NCBI GenBank assembly: GCA_002310035.1
Contig: DBYC01000076.1
Span: 1 to 14,363 of the forward strand
Length of the DNA stretch: 14,363 nucleotides
Origin: a bacterium UBP6_UBA1196
GTDB taxonomy: Bacteria; UBP6; UBA1177
Direction: 5' to 3'
A program made the position numbers and the translations under genes. The first letter of the stretch is position 1. Every line of letters starts with the position of its first letter. Positions 1 through 7,300 of the stretch are shown here, in pieces. Below the pieces are notes generated by a model that was not told the DNA's origin, did no database searches, and was given only the letters and a program-made list of their open reading frames with translations.

Positions 1-13
1 GCGGCATAACGTG

Positions 14-37
14 ACGACGAAACGACGTAACGATGAT
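14..37. repeat. Degenerate 8-bp tandem repeat at window edge
   Basis: Three consecutive octamers read acgacgaa, acgacgta and acgatgat. They lie in the non-coding DNA upstream of the first gene. The repeat is short and imperfect and may continue to the left of the window in a degraded form. No function is assigned. Confidence 0.35.
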
Positions 38-98
38 TCTTGTCTTTTCCCTGCTTTTCAATAAAATATTGCGGTGTTGATTTTGAGGAGAATGAAAA

Positions 99-1511
99 AT
101 GTACCTTCTTATATATAGAGGCACGAAGCATCTTTTTTCCTTTTATATAAACAGCGCGCGAAAAAAAATCGTCATCGGCGGTGGTGAAGGCGATATTCTT
201 TTTCCCGATGAAATGCGGGAATGCGAACTTGTAATGAGGAAAGAATTCAATTTTGAGAAAAAGGATTATTCGTGGTGTCTTTACCCGGTTGCAGGCGTAT
301 TCAAGCTCAACGGCAAAAAAATTTCGGGCGGTGAGATCTTCGAGGATTCCGATGTTTTTTCGCTGCAGGACTTCAGTTTTTCATTTTCGCCGACATCGAA
401 TCTGATTCCCTCAATGCCGGACGAACCCGCTTCCAGAGCGGGCAACACGCTGGTAATCGACGATGAGCCTACCGAATTCAAAAACATCGAGATAACATAC
501 TGCGGAATGCACAAAACCTTCGTTTTCAGGCTAGGGCGCAAAATCGTGATCGGGCGCAAAAACGCCGATGTTCCGGTCGCTTTCGACGAGGTTTCAAGCG
601 AACATGTCGTTCTTGAGATGAACGAAAAAGGAGTTCTTTTCCTCAACAAAGGAAAAAACGGCACATGGGTGAACGGCGTCAGGATCAATAACGGCATTTT
701 AGAAGAGGGCAAATACCGCTTTTCGCTTGCCGGACGGCATGAAGTGACTATCAAAATCAACAAGGAAAAAACGAGCGAAACATTTCTTGCCGGCGCGCTT
801 GCACCCTATTTTGAACAGATCGAGAACTGGCTCAACCAGCCTGTTCTGTTCCGCAACCATCCGATAATCCTTCTTTCGGGTGAAAGCGGCTCCGGAAAAG
901 AGGTCTTTGCCGAATTTATCCACAAAACAAGCGGCAGAAACGGCGCTTTTGTCACATACAACGCGGCAAGCATCCCCGAAACTCTGGCTGAAAGCGAGCT
1001 TTTCGGCACATCGAAAGGCGGTTTCACTGGTGCGGAAGAGCATGCCGGCGCATTCATACAGGCGGACGGCGGAACTCTTTTCCTCGACGAAATCGCAGAG
1101 ATCCCGATGAATCTGCAATCGAAACTTCTCCGCGTTCTTGAAGACTGGAATGTACGCAAAGTTGGCGAAAACGGCCTCGGAAGAAAGGTCGACATCAATC
1201 TGGTGCTCGCAACGAACAAAGATCTGGAATCAGCCGTCGCGGACCAGACTTTCAGAAAAGACCTCTTTTACAGAATTTCGACTCTTCACATCAAAATCCC
1301 GCCTCTCCGCGAGCATCCGGGCGACATCATTCCGCTTGCAAAGCATTTGTTCCGCGCTTTGAGCGGCAGGGAGCTTGCTGTCGAGCCCGACGCGGCGGCA
1401 AAACTCGAATCATACAGCTGGCCCGGCAATGTGCGAGAACTCAAAAGCGTGATAACGCGCTTCGCCTACACCGGCAAAACAATTCTTACAGCTTCAGACC
1501 TCTTATTTTGA
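99..1511 (+). CDS. FHA-domain sigma-54-dependent activator (AAA+), no HTH
   Basis: A predicted cytoplasmic enhancer-binding-type ATPase that would remodel sigma-54 RNA polymerase, with input through phosphothreonine-binding FHA domains. Residues 20-98 look like a degenerate FHA fold (IGGGEGDI, later KLNGKK) without the usual Arg and Ser/His. Residues 128-222 form a canonical FHA domain: GRK at 152-154, SSEH at 166-169, NGTWVNG at 187-193. The AAA+ domain spans about 228-460: Walker A GESGSGKE 261-268, sigma-54 contact loop GGFTGA 307-312 (usual form GAFTGA), Walker B GGTLFLDE 324-331, sensor I ATN 371-373, arginine-finger segment FRKDLFYR 385-392, sensor II WPGNVREL 441-448. The protein ends about 20 residues after sensor II, so the Fis-type helix-turn-helix of most family members is absent. 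GGAG at 87-90, 8 nt before the ATG, supports the start. It leads a tight cluster with the next two genes. The family call is firm; target and signal are unknown. Confidence 0.93.
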   Translation: MYLLIYRGTKHLFSFYINSARKKIVIGGGEGDILFPDEMRECELVMRKEFNFEKKDYSWCLYPVAGVFKLNGKKISGGEIFEDSDVFSLQDFSFSFSPTSNLIPSMPDEPASRAGNTLVIDDEPTEFKNIEITYCGMHKTFVFRLGRKIVIGRKNADVPVAFDEVSSEHVVLEMNEKGVLFLNKGKNGTWVNGVRINNGILEEGKYRFSLAGRHEVTIKINKEKTSETFLAGALAPYFEQIENWLNQPVLFRNHPIILLSGESGSGKEVFAEFIHKTSGRNGAFVTYNAASIPETLAESELFGTSKGGFTGAEEHAGAFIQADGGTLFLDEIAEIPMNLQSKLLRVLEDWNVRKVGENGLGRKVDINLVLATNKDLESAVADQTFRKDLFYRISTLHIKIPPLREHPGDIIPLAKHLFRALSGRELAVEPDAAAKLESYSWPGNVRELKSVITRFAYTGKTILTASDLLF

Positions 1512-1525
1512 CACGGTGTCAAAAT
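1505..1525 (+). promoter_or_regulatory. Perfect inverted repeat spanning stop and start codons
   Basis: The arms attttgacac (1505-1514) and gtgtcaaaat (1516-1525) are perfect reverse complements around a single central g. The repeat covers the TGA of the activator gene (1509-1511) and the first two bases of the methyltransferase ATG (1524-1526). In RNA it can form a 9-bp stem with a 3-nt loop that hides the start codon. In DNA the TGACAC/GTGTCA core has the symmetry of a dimeric repressor site. Either a translational-coupling element or an operator is possible. The structure is seen; the role is inferred. Confidence 0.55.
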
Positions 1526-2264
1526 GAGCGATTCAGTAAGATGCGACACGCTTTCAGGGAATTTCAAGATATTCCAGCCTGAAGACGGCCAGCGCTACAG
1601 CACGGACGACCTTCTCACGGCATGGCTTGCGATAAAAACAGTTTCGGATGATCCGCCGGAGCGTTTTCTTGATCTCGGAAGCGGCCTTGCGAGCGTTCCC
1701 ATGATAGTTTTGTGGAAATTTCCCAAACTCAGCGGAACCGGCGTCGAAATCAGGCCGAACCGCTACGAACTTGCCGAAAGATCGCTTGAAATCAATGGGC
1801 TTACTGAGAGATTCCACATAATCCACGGAGATCTGCGGGAGCTTGAACTTGATGAAAAATTCGATCTTATAACTTCGACCCCGCCTTACTACCAGAGTAC
1901 GGAAGGACTTCTGAGCGAAAACGACGACAAGGCGGCGGCCCGTTTCGAACTTAACGGAAGCATTGACGACTACTTCAAAACTGCCGCGAAACACCTCTCT
2001 GGAAAAGGGTTTTTCATAACAGTGTATCCTTTTTTATACGCTTCCAGAGTCTACACAGCAGCTGAAAACTGCGAAATGCACATCAATTCAAGGGTCGACT
2101 TTGTTCCCAAAGATGGCAAACCACCGCTCATTTCAATATTTTCGGCATCTTTTTCCATAACAGAAACCGAACAAAAGCTCCTTGTGATGAGGGATTCATC
2201 CGGCAATCACACAAAAGAATACAATGACGCGAGAATACTCTGCGGATTTAAAGAGAAAAAGTGA
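1524..2264 (+). CDS. TrmN6-like SAM-dependent N6-adenine methyltransferase
   Basis: A class I Rossmann methyltransferase resembling the TrmN6/YfiC family, which methylates N6 of A37 in tRNA1(Val). The N-terminal segment QRYSTDDLLTAWLA (residues 23-36) matches the family pattern before motif I. Motif I is LDLGSGLAS at 49-57, the acidic SAM-ribose residue is E75 in GVEIRP, and HGDL at 101-104 fits the next acidic motif. The catalytic [N/D/S]PPY tetrad is TPPY at 119-122, so the usual Asn is Thr. The length of 246 aa is normal for the family. There is no clear Shine-Dalgarno in the 12-nt gap after the activator gene, and the start lies inside an inverted repeat, so translation may depend on ribosomes finishing the upstream gene. 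Substrate assignment to tRNA1(Val) is from family resemblance only; another RNA or protein substrate is possible. Confidence 0.82.
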   Translation: MSDSVRCDTLSGNFKIFQPEDGQRYSTDDLLTAWLAIKTVSDDPPERFLDLGSGLASVPMIVLWKFPKLSGTGVEIRPNRYELAERSLEINGLTERFHIIHGDLRELELDEKFDLITSTPPYYQSTEGLLSENDDKAAARFELNGSIDDYFKTAAKHLSGKGFFITVYPFLYASRVYTAAENCEMHINSRVDFVPKDGKPPLISIFSASFSITETEQKLLVMRDSSGNHTKEYNDARILCGFKEKK

Positions 2265-2272
2265 GGTAAAAC

Positions 2273-2821
2273 ATGGCAAAAAACACTATAATTTCAGAAA
2301 AACAAGTTGCCGACATGCGCGTTTTCACGGTGTCGGAAGTCGAGCTCGACAAGTCGGGAAGGCGCGTTAAACATTCGATCATCAGGTTTTGCGGAACCGC
2401 GTCGATCCTGGCGATAACTAAAGACGGTAAAATCATTCTCGAAAGGCAGTACCGCACGCCGATCGACCGCTGGATCTACGAGATCCCTGCCGGAAAAATC
2501 GACAAAGGCGAGGATCCGACTCACTGCATAATCAGGGAACTTGAGGAAGAAACCGGATACCGCCCGATAAAGATAGAAAAAAATTTTGAAGCCTACACTT
2601 CATGCGGGTGCAGCGACGAATATATGCACTATTTCACGGCTCTAGTCGAAAAAATTCCCGAAGGCGAACGCAAACTTTTTCCTGAAATCGACGAGGATCT
2701 TGAAATACTTGAAGTGACACCCGAAGAAGCATGGAAAATGATCGAGGAAAAACAGATCGTAGATGCGAAATCGATAATGCTTATCACAGCTTTCAAAGCA
2801 GGTTTGACACTAAAACCTTAA
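2273..2821 (+). CDS. Nudix hydrolase, ADP-ribose pyrophosphatase type
   Basis: Predicted to hydrolyse ADP-ribose or a related nucleoside diphosphate sugar to AMP plus a sugar phosphate, with Mg2+ held by the Nudix glutamates. The Nudix box is perfect: G74, E80, then RELEEETGY at 88-96. It is preceded by ERQYR (57-61) and EIPAGK (70-75), which are typical of NudF/ADPRase proteins. In that subgroup the segment after the box usually reads SPG-S-E. Here it is SCGCSDE (110-116), so the proline is replaced by Cys. The length of 182 aa is normal. GAGG at 2263-2266 overlaps the stop codon of the methyltransferase gene and sits 6 nt before the ATG, indicating co-translation in one transcript. The link to the upstream activator is by position only. 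Confidence 0.88.
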   Translation: MAKNTIISEKQVADMRVFTVSEVELDKSGRRVKHSIIRFCGTASILAITKDGKIILERQYRTPIDRWIYEIPAGKIDKGEDPTHCIIRELEEETGYRPIKIEKNFEAYTSCGCSDEYMHYFTALVEKIPEGERKLFPEIDEDLEILEVTPEEAWKMIEEKQIVDAKSIMLITAFKAGLTLKP

Positions 2822-3022
2822 AAAAAATTGATTTTTCAACCACATCCGTTATCATGCCGCGTTTTTGATTTTTTTGAAAAAATGATTTTTATAACCAGGA
2901 GTAAAATTTGAAGAATCAAGAATCAAGAATCAAGAATCCGCCTTTAATTATATCTAATTTCGAGTTTAAGTCAAGTTTTTTAGATAGTTTTCTCAATAAT
3001 TTTGGCAACTTTTTTTAATTTT
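2822..3022 (+). other. AT-rich spacer before the lipoprotein gene
   Basis: This non-coding spacer holds repeated A- and T-runs (for example 2862-2866, 2869-2875, 2877-2882) that could bend DNA or act as UP-element-like sequence, a four-copy heptamer repeat, and a T-rich stretch before the GGAGG of the lipoprotein gene. No strong intrinsic terminator for the Nudix gene is visible; ttga/tcaa around 2828-2839 is only a 4-bp stem. No convincing -35/-10 pair could be chosen among the many AT-rich candidates. Confidence 0.5.
2911..2938 (+). repeat. Perfect (AAGAATC)x4 heptamer tandem repeat
   Basis: Four identical aagaatc units follow one another without a mismatch about 97 bp upstream of the lipoprotein start. 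Each unit contains gaatc, so four GANTC sites occur at exact 7-bp spacing. Perfect short tandem repeats can change copy number by slippage. Whether this affects a promoter here is unknown. Confidence 0.9.
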
Positions 3023-3034
3023 GGAGGTTTTATG

Positions 3035-4000
3035 ATGAAAAAATTCCTTTTTAGTTTTGCCGTTTTAGTGGCAATGATTTTTGTTGTAAGCTGTGGCGGC
3101 AGCGACAGTAACAGCGGCGGCTACAGTGGTGACGGTAGCTACAGTGGCGACGGCGGTTATGGTAACGGTGGTGGAAGTTCCGATTATAATAATGTCTGCG
3201 AACATGGTACCCCTAAGTGTGAAGAATCTATTCAGTACAAGTGTGTTAATAATTCTTGGGAGATTCGTGAATACTGCGATTGTGGTTGCTCTCCTTATGG
3301 TTATGTATGTAAATCCTGCGACAGCAGTTCAGGTGGCGGCTCTGGTTCCGGCAGCGGAAGTTCATCAGAATGCTCCTATGGTGATTATAAATGCGATGGA
3401 GATTCATCATACAGATGTTCCGGCGGTAGTTGGTTTTACGATGATTCCTGTGACTACGGCTGCAATTATTCAACAGGCAAATGCAACAGCAGTTCAGGCG
3501 GCGGCTCCGGTTCAGGCGGCGGAAGCTCTTCAGAATGCGATTATGGTGAGTATCGTTGTTCCTACGGTTATTCTCAGAGGTGCAGCAGCGGAAAATGGGT
3601 AGATGATAAGGCTTGCCAAGGTGTCGGCGGATGCAATGACGAAACTGGCAAATGCAGAACCGCTGATGAAATTAAACCGTGTCCTCCCAAACTGAGTGGT
3701 TCCGTTTCCGGCAGTTCAGTCAAATTGAGCTGGTCATACAGTACATCTTCAGGTTGCGGAACACCTACAACGACAACACTCAAATACTATAACGATCTTA
3801 CCGAATCATGGATAGAAATTAAATCATCAAGTGCATCTTCGTTCAAATCGTACTCTCTTTCTGTTTCGGATTATGGTTATCCTAGCTCAAGTGCAGGTCA
3901 GTGGCTGTTGCAAGCCGGTATCCTTGTTGAAAATGAAGTTGGCTCCGCTTCGGCATCATGTTACTGTTTTATTGATAGCGAGCGCTGTTCTTGTAGCTAA
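3035..4000 (+). CDS. Secreted lipoprotein with three six-cysteine modules
   Basis: A predicted envelope lipoprotein of unknown function. The N-terminus is a signal peptide (MKK, hydrophobic stretch, VVSC lipobox), placing the lipidated Cys at residue 20. A Gly/Ser/Tyr-rich spacer (21-53) leads to three modules with the pattern C-x6-C-x7-C-x10-C-x(3-5)-C-x6-C, at residues 55-92, 113-150 and 168-207; the first carries an extra Cys pair (C83/C85 in place of one). Near-identical Ser/Gly linkers join them (97-112, 152-167). The C-terminal 105 residues look like a beta-sandwich, perhaps fibronectin-III-like (LSWSY, then YYNDLTESWIEI), ending with several Cys. The even spacing suggests disulfide-bonded surface domains. 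GGAGG at 3023-3027 lies 7 nt before this ATG; the ATG at 3032 is an alternative only 4 nt away, and an upstream TTG at 3002 is unlikely because it precedes the Shine-Dalgarno. The gene stands alone behind its own spacer. Confidence 0.85.
   Translation: MKKFLFSFAVLVAMIFVVSCGGSDSNSGGYSGDGSYSGDGGYGNGGGSSDYNNVCEHGTPKCEESIQYKCVNNSWEIREYCDCGCSPYGYVCKSCDSSSGGGSGSGSGSSSECSYGDYKCDGDSSYRCSGGSWFYDDSCDYGCNYSTGKCNSSSGGGSGSGGGSSSECDYGEYRCSYGYSQRCSSGKWVDDKACQGVGGCNDETGKCRTADEIKPCPPKLSGSVSGSSVKLSWSYSTSSGCGTPTTTTLKYYNDLTESWIEIKSSSASSFKSYSLSVSDYGYPSSSAGQWLLQAGILVENEVGSASASCYCFIDSERCSCS
3321..3538 (+). repeat. Internal duplication within the lipoprotein gene
   Basis: A 53-bp segment at 3321-3373 recurs at 3486-3538 with 6 differences, mostly synonymous or Ser/Gly-changing. 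The copies are 165 bp (55 codons) apart and encode the two Gly/Ser linkers and the first Cys of modules 2 and 3. Together with the matching cysteine spacing, this points to growth of the gene by module duplication, and the copies could recombine to gain or lose a module. Confidence 0.8.
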
Positions 4001-4311
4001 AAAAATATTTTTTGAGTGCCCAACAAACCTTTCCTGATAAAAAAAACAATCTTAAAATAAACAACAGCTTAATAGCTCCATTTTTCTAATTCAAGACTTT
4101 ATACAACCAAAAACCAGATTTTCTGCTGAAAAAGCCGTCAAAAGATATTTTGTGAGGAAACCATCCTATTTAAGATTTTTCGTAAAACCGCAAAATGTTA
4201 AAATAGCACTTTAAGATTTTTTCTGATGGATGAACTCGGTTCTCCTTTCAGTTCCATTTAGTTCCGACCCCACTCAGATATTCGGAAAAGAGATAAAGCG
4301 GCACATCTAAC
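4001..4311. other. Convergent intergenic spacer, no gene seen
   Basis: No convincing coding sequence is visible between the lipoprotein stop and the rpoC terminator. Visible items are an A6-TA-T6 palindrome (4000-4013) right after the lipoprotein stop, a 12-bp direct repeat tttaagattttt (4169-4180 and 4210-4221), and a less AT-rich block at about 4231-4276 with two gttcc motifs and gaac-tcg-gttc (4232-4242). No clear plus-strand terminator is seen, so where the lipoprotein transcript ends is unresolved. Confidence 0.5.
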
Positions 4312-4337
4312 AAAAAAGCCCCTCCGGAGAGGGGCTT
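4312..4337 (-). terminator. Intrinsic terminator of the rplJL-rpoBC operon
   Basis: Read on the minus strand, AAGCCCCTC and GAGGGGCTT form a 9-bp GC-rich stem around the tetraloop TCCG, running directly into a T6 tract (complement of 4312-4317). It begins 22 nt after the rpoC stop. There is no T-run on the plus-strand side, so it should act mainly on minus-strand transcripts. Confidence 0.95.
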
Positions 4338-4359
4338 GAAAACAAGGGAAAAAGAATAT

Positions 4360-7300
4360 TTATTCTTCGTCTTTCGAGTTGCCGTCTATCTCGTCGGTCT
4401 GCGAGAATCCTTCCTCGTCGCCTTCGATACCGTCGGAAATTTTGTCGAAATCAAAAGCTCCTTCCATATCCATTTCGGAAGAGAATCTCTTCTCTGCCCT
4501 GAAAGAGTTTCTTGCGATCCTTGAAGCGACACTCTCTTCGGGATCGGCCGCTTCGGAATTCTCCATTCCCGGAATCCTGATTTCGTAATTTGCCTCGCTG
4601 TATTTTGGGAACCCTGTTCCGGCAGGAATCATCTTGCCGATGATGATGTTTTCCTTGATACCGCGGAGGATATCTTTTTTCCTTTCGACACTGGCGTTGG
4701 TGAGAACTTTCGTCGTTTCCTGGAAGCTGGCCGCCGAGAAGAAGCTTTCGGTGTTGAGGGCAGCCTTGGTGATGCCGAGAAGAACGACATCCCATGTTGC
4801 CGGCTGGCCGCCTTTTGCTTCGGTTTCACGGTTGATAGCCTCGAGTTTTTCCTTTTCGACGAGCTCGTCCTTCATAAGCGTCGTGTCACCTGGGTCAACG
4901 ACTTTTCTCTTCTTGAGCATCTGTTTTACAATGATCTCGATGTGCTTGTCGTTGATCGGAACGCCCTGAAGTTTGTAAACTCTCTGAACTTCCTGAACAA
5001 GGAATTTAGCGACAGGAACTTCACCGCTGATACGAAGGATGTCGTGCGGATCGATGGTTCCTTCAATAAGAGCCTCGCCCGCCTCTACAATATCGCCGTC
5101 GTGGACGTTGATGTGTTTTTCCTTCGGGATCTGGATAGGTTCCATAGCTTCACCGCCGTCAATAGGAGTAACGGTGATGACACGCTTGCTCTTTGAGCTC
5201 TTGCCTTCGCTCTGAATCGATACTCTACCTGAAATTTCCGATACTTTCGCCGGATTTTTGACTTTTCTTGCTTCGAACAGATCGCTGATTCTCGGAAGAC
5301 CGCCCGTGATATCCTTCGTCTTTCTTGCCGCTCTCGGAACCTTGGCAAGAACATCACCGGGTTTTACTGCATCACCGTTCTGGACTTCGATGTAGGCATT
5401 TACCGGAAGATGGTAGACCGCCTCGCCTCTTTCGAGCTTTTTAGCGGCTTTTCTTCCTTTTTTACCCTCTTCAGTGATAAGCAGCTGGGGCGACATTTTG
5501 GCGTCACGCGACGGAATAACGACCGTTTTGGTAAGACCGGTATTCTGATCCTGTTCTTCCCTCATCGTGATACCGTTTTCGAGGTCTTCATAAGCGATGA
5601 CACCGTCGGTCTCGGCAATGATCGGATCGTTGTAAGGATCCCATTCTGCAAGGATCGTTCCTTCGGCAACATGAGCGCCGTCGGCAACTTTAAGATTTGT
5701 ACCGTAAGTTACCGGATATTTCTCTCTGTCTCTTCCCTTTTCGTCCTGAATAACGATTTTACCGTTTCTGTTCATTACGACGAAAGTTCCGTCCTCTTTC
5801 TTGAGGAGCTTGATGTCTCTGTATGCGACTATACCAGCTCTCTTCGACTCGTGGCTCGATTTTTCACTTTTACCGGAAGCAACACCGCCGACGTGGAATG
5901 TTCTCATCGTAAGCTGCGTTCCGGGCTCACCGATCGACTGCGCTGCGATAAATCCGACCGCTTCACCGACATTTACGATGTGGCCGCGCGCCAGGTCTCT
6001 GCCGTAGCACTTCGCGCAGACGCCGAAAGGACTTCTGCATGTAAGGACCGATCTGATCCTGACGCTGTCGATACCGAGCTTGACGATTTTGTCTGCCGCG
6101 GCTTCGTCGATCATCTCGTTAGCCTCGAGAATGATTTCGCCGGTATCGGGATCTTCGATATCGTCAAGAGCGACTCTGCCGAGTATTCTCTCTTTGAGCG
6201 GAGCGATGATTTCGCCCGATTCGTTGAGCATAGCCTCGACATCGATACCGCTGTTCGTTCCGCAGTCTTCCTCGACTACGACAACATCCTGAGCGACATC
6301 GACAAGTCTTCTTGTAAGATAACCTGAGTTTGCGGTTTTAAGAGCCGTATCGGCCGAACCTTTTCTCGCGCCGTGGGTCGACGTGAAGTAGTCAAGGGAG
6401 TCAAGACCTTCCTTGAAGTTCGCGAGAATAGGCGTTTCGATGATATCGCCGTTCGGTTTTGACATAAGACCACGCATACCGCCGAGCTGTCTGATCTGGT
6501 CTTTCGAACCTCTGGCCTTTGAATCGGCCATGACATAAACCGGGTTTTCGGAAGGCATGATGACTTCACCCCAAAGTTCGTGTTTGATCTTCTTTTCCTT
6601 AAGACCATCCATCATTTTGTTGGTGACTTTTTCATTTGCCTTATCCCACAAGTCGACGATCTTATTGTATCTTTCAGACTTCGTGATGTCGCCGTGAGCA
6701 TACTGGCCTTCAACTTCGCGGACCGATTTGTCGGTTTCTGCGATGATCGTCGCCTTCTCTGCGGGGATCTTGATGTCGTCGATAGAAATAGAATAAGCCG
6801 CCGTCGTGGAGTATTTGTAACCCAGATTTTTGATCTTATCGGCGAAAACGACTGTCGCCTTTCCGCCAGCAGTTCTGAAGCTTCTGTCAAGAATAGCCGT
6901 CCAGTCGCCTTTTTTGAGCTGCCTGTTGATCGTATCAAAACCGAGTTCCTTCGGCGTGACAGCCCAGATGAGCAGTCGTCCTGCCGTTGTAATCTTGATT
7001 TCTCCGTCGATCCTGACTTTGATGATCGACTGCCAGTCAATAACACCGGAGTCGCGCGCCATCAGAGCCTCGGTATCGGAATAGAAAACCTTTCCTTCGC
7101 CTTTCGAATAGGGTTTCGCTGTCGTGAGATAGTAAAGACCCAGAACCATATCCTGTGCCGGAGAAATGATCGGAGAACCTGATGCCGGTGAAAGAATGTT
7201 GTTCGTCGACATCATAAGGACACGGCTTTCAAGCTGCGCTTCGATGCTGAGAGGAAGGTGGACAGCCATCTGGTCACCGTCGAAGTCTGCGTTGAACGCA

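Noticed and set aside
3004..3020. TGGCAAC resembling the -24 half of a sigma-54 promoter before the lipoprotein gene
   Set aside because: There is no GC at the -12 spacing, and the site would fall almost on the Shine-Dalgarno.
3002..3034. Upstream TTG as the lipoprotein start
   Set aside because: It precedes the GGAGG site and would put extra residues ahead of the MKK signal-peptide start.
4000..4013. A6-TA-T6 palindrome after the lipoprotein stop as a terminator
   Set aside because: The stem would be pure A-T with no real loop, too weak to call an intrinsic terminator.
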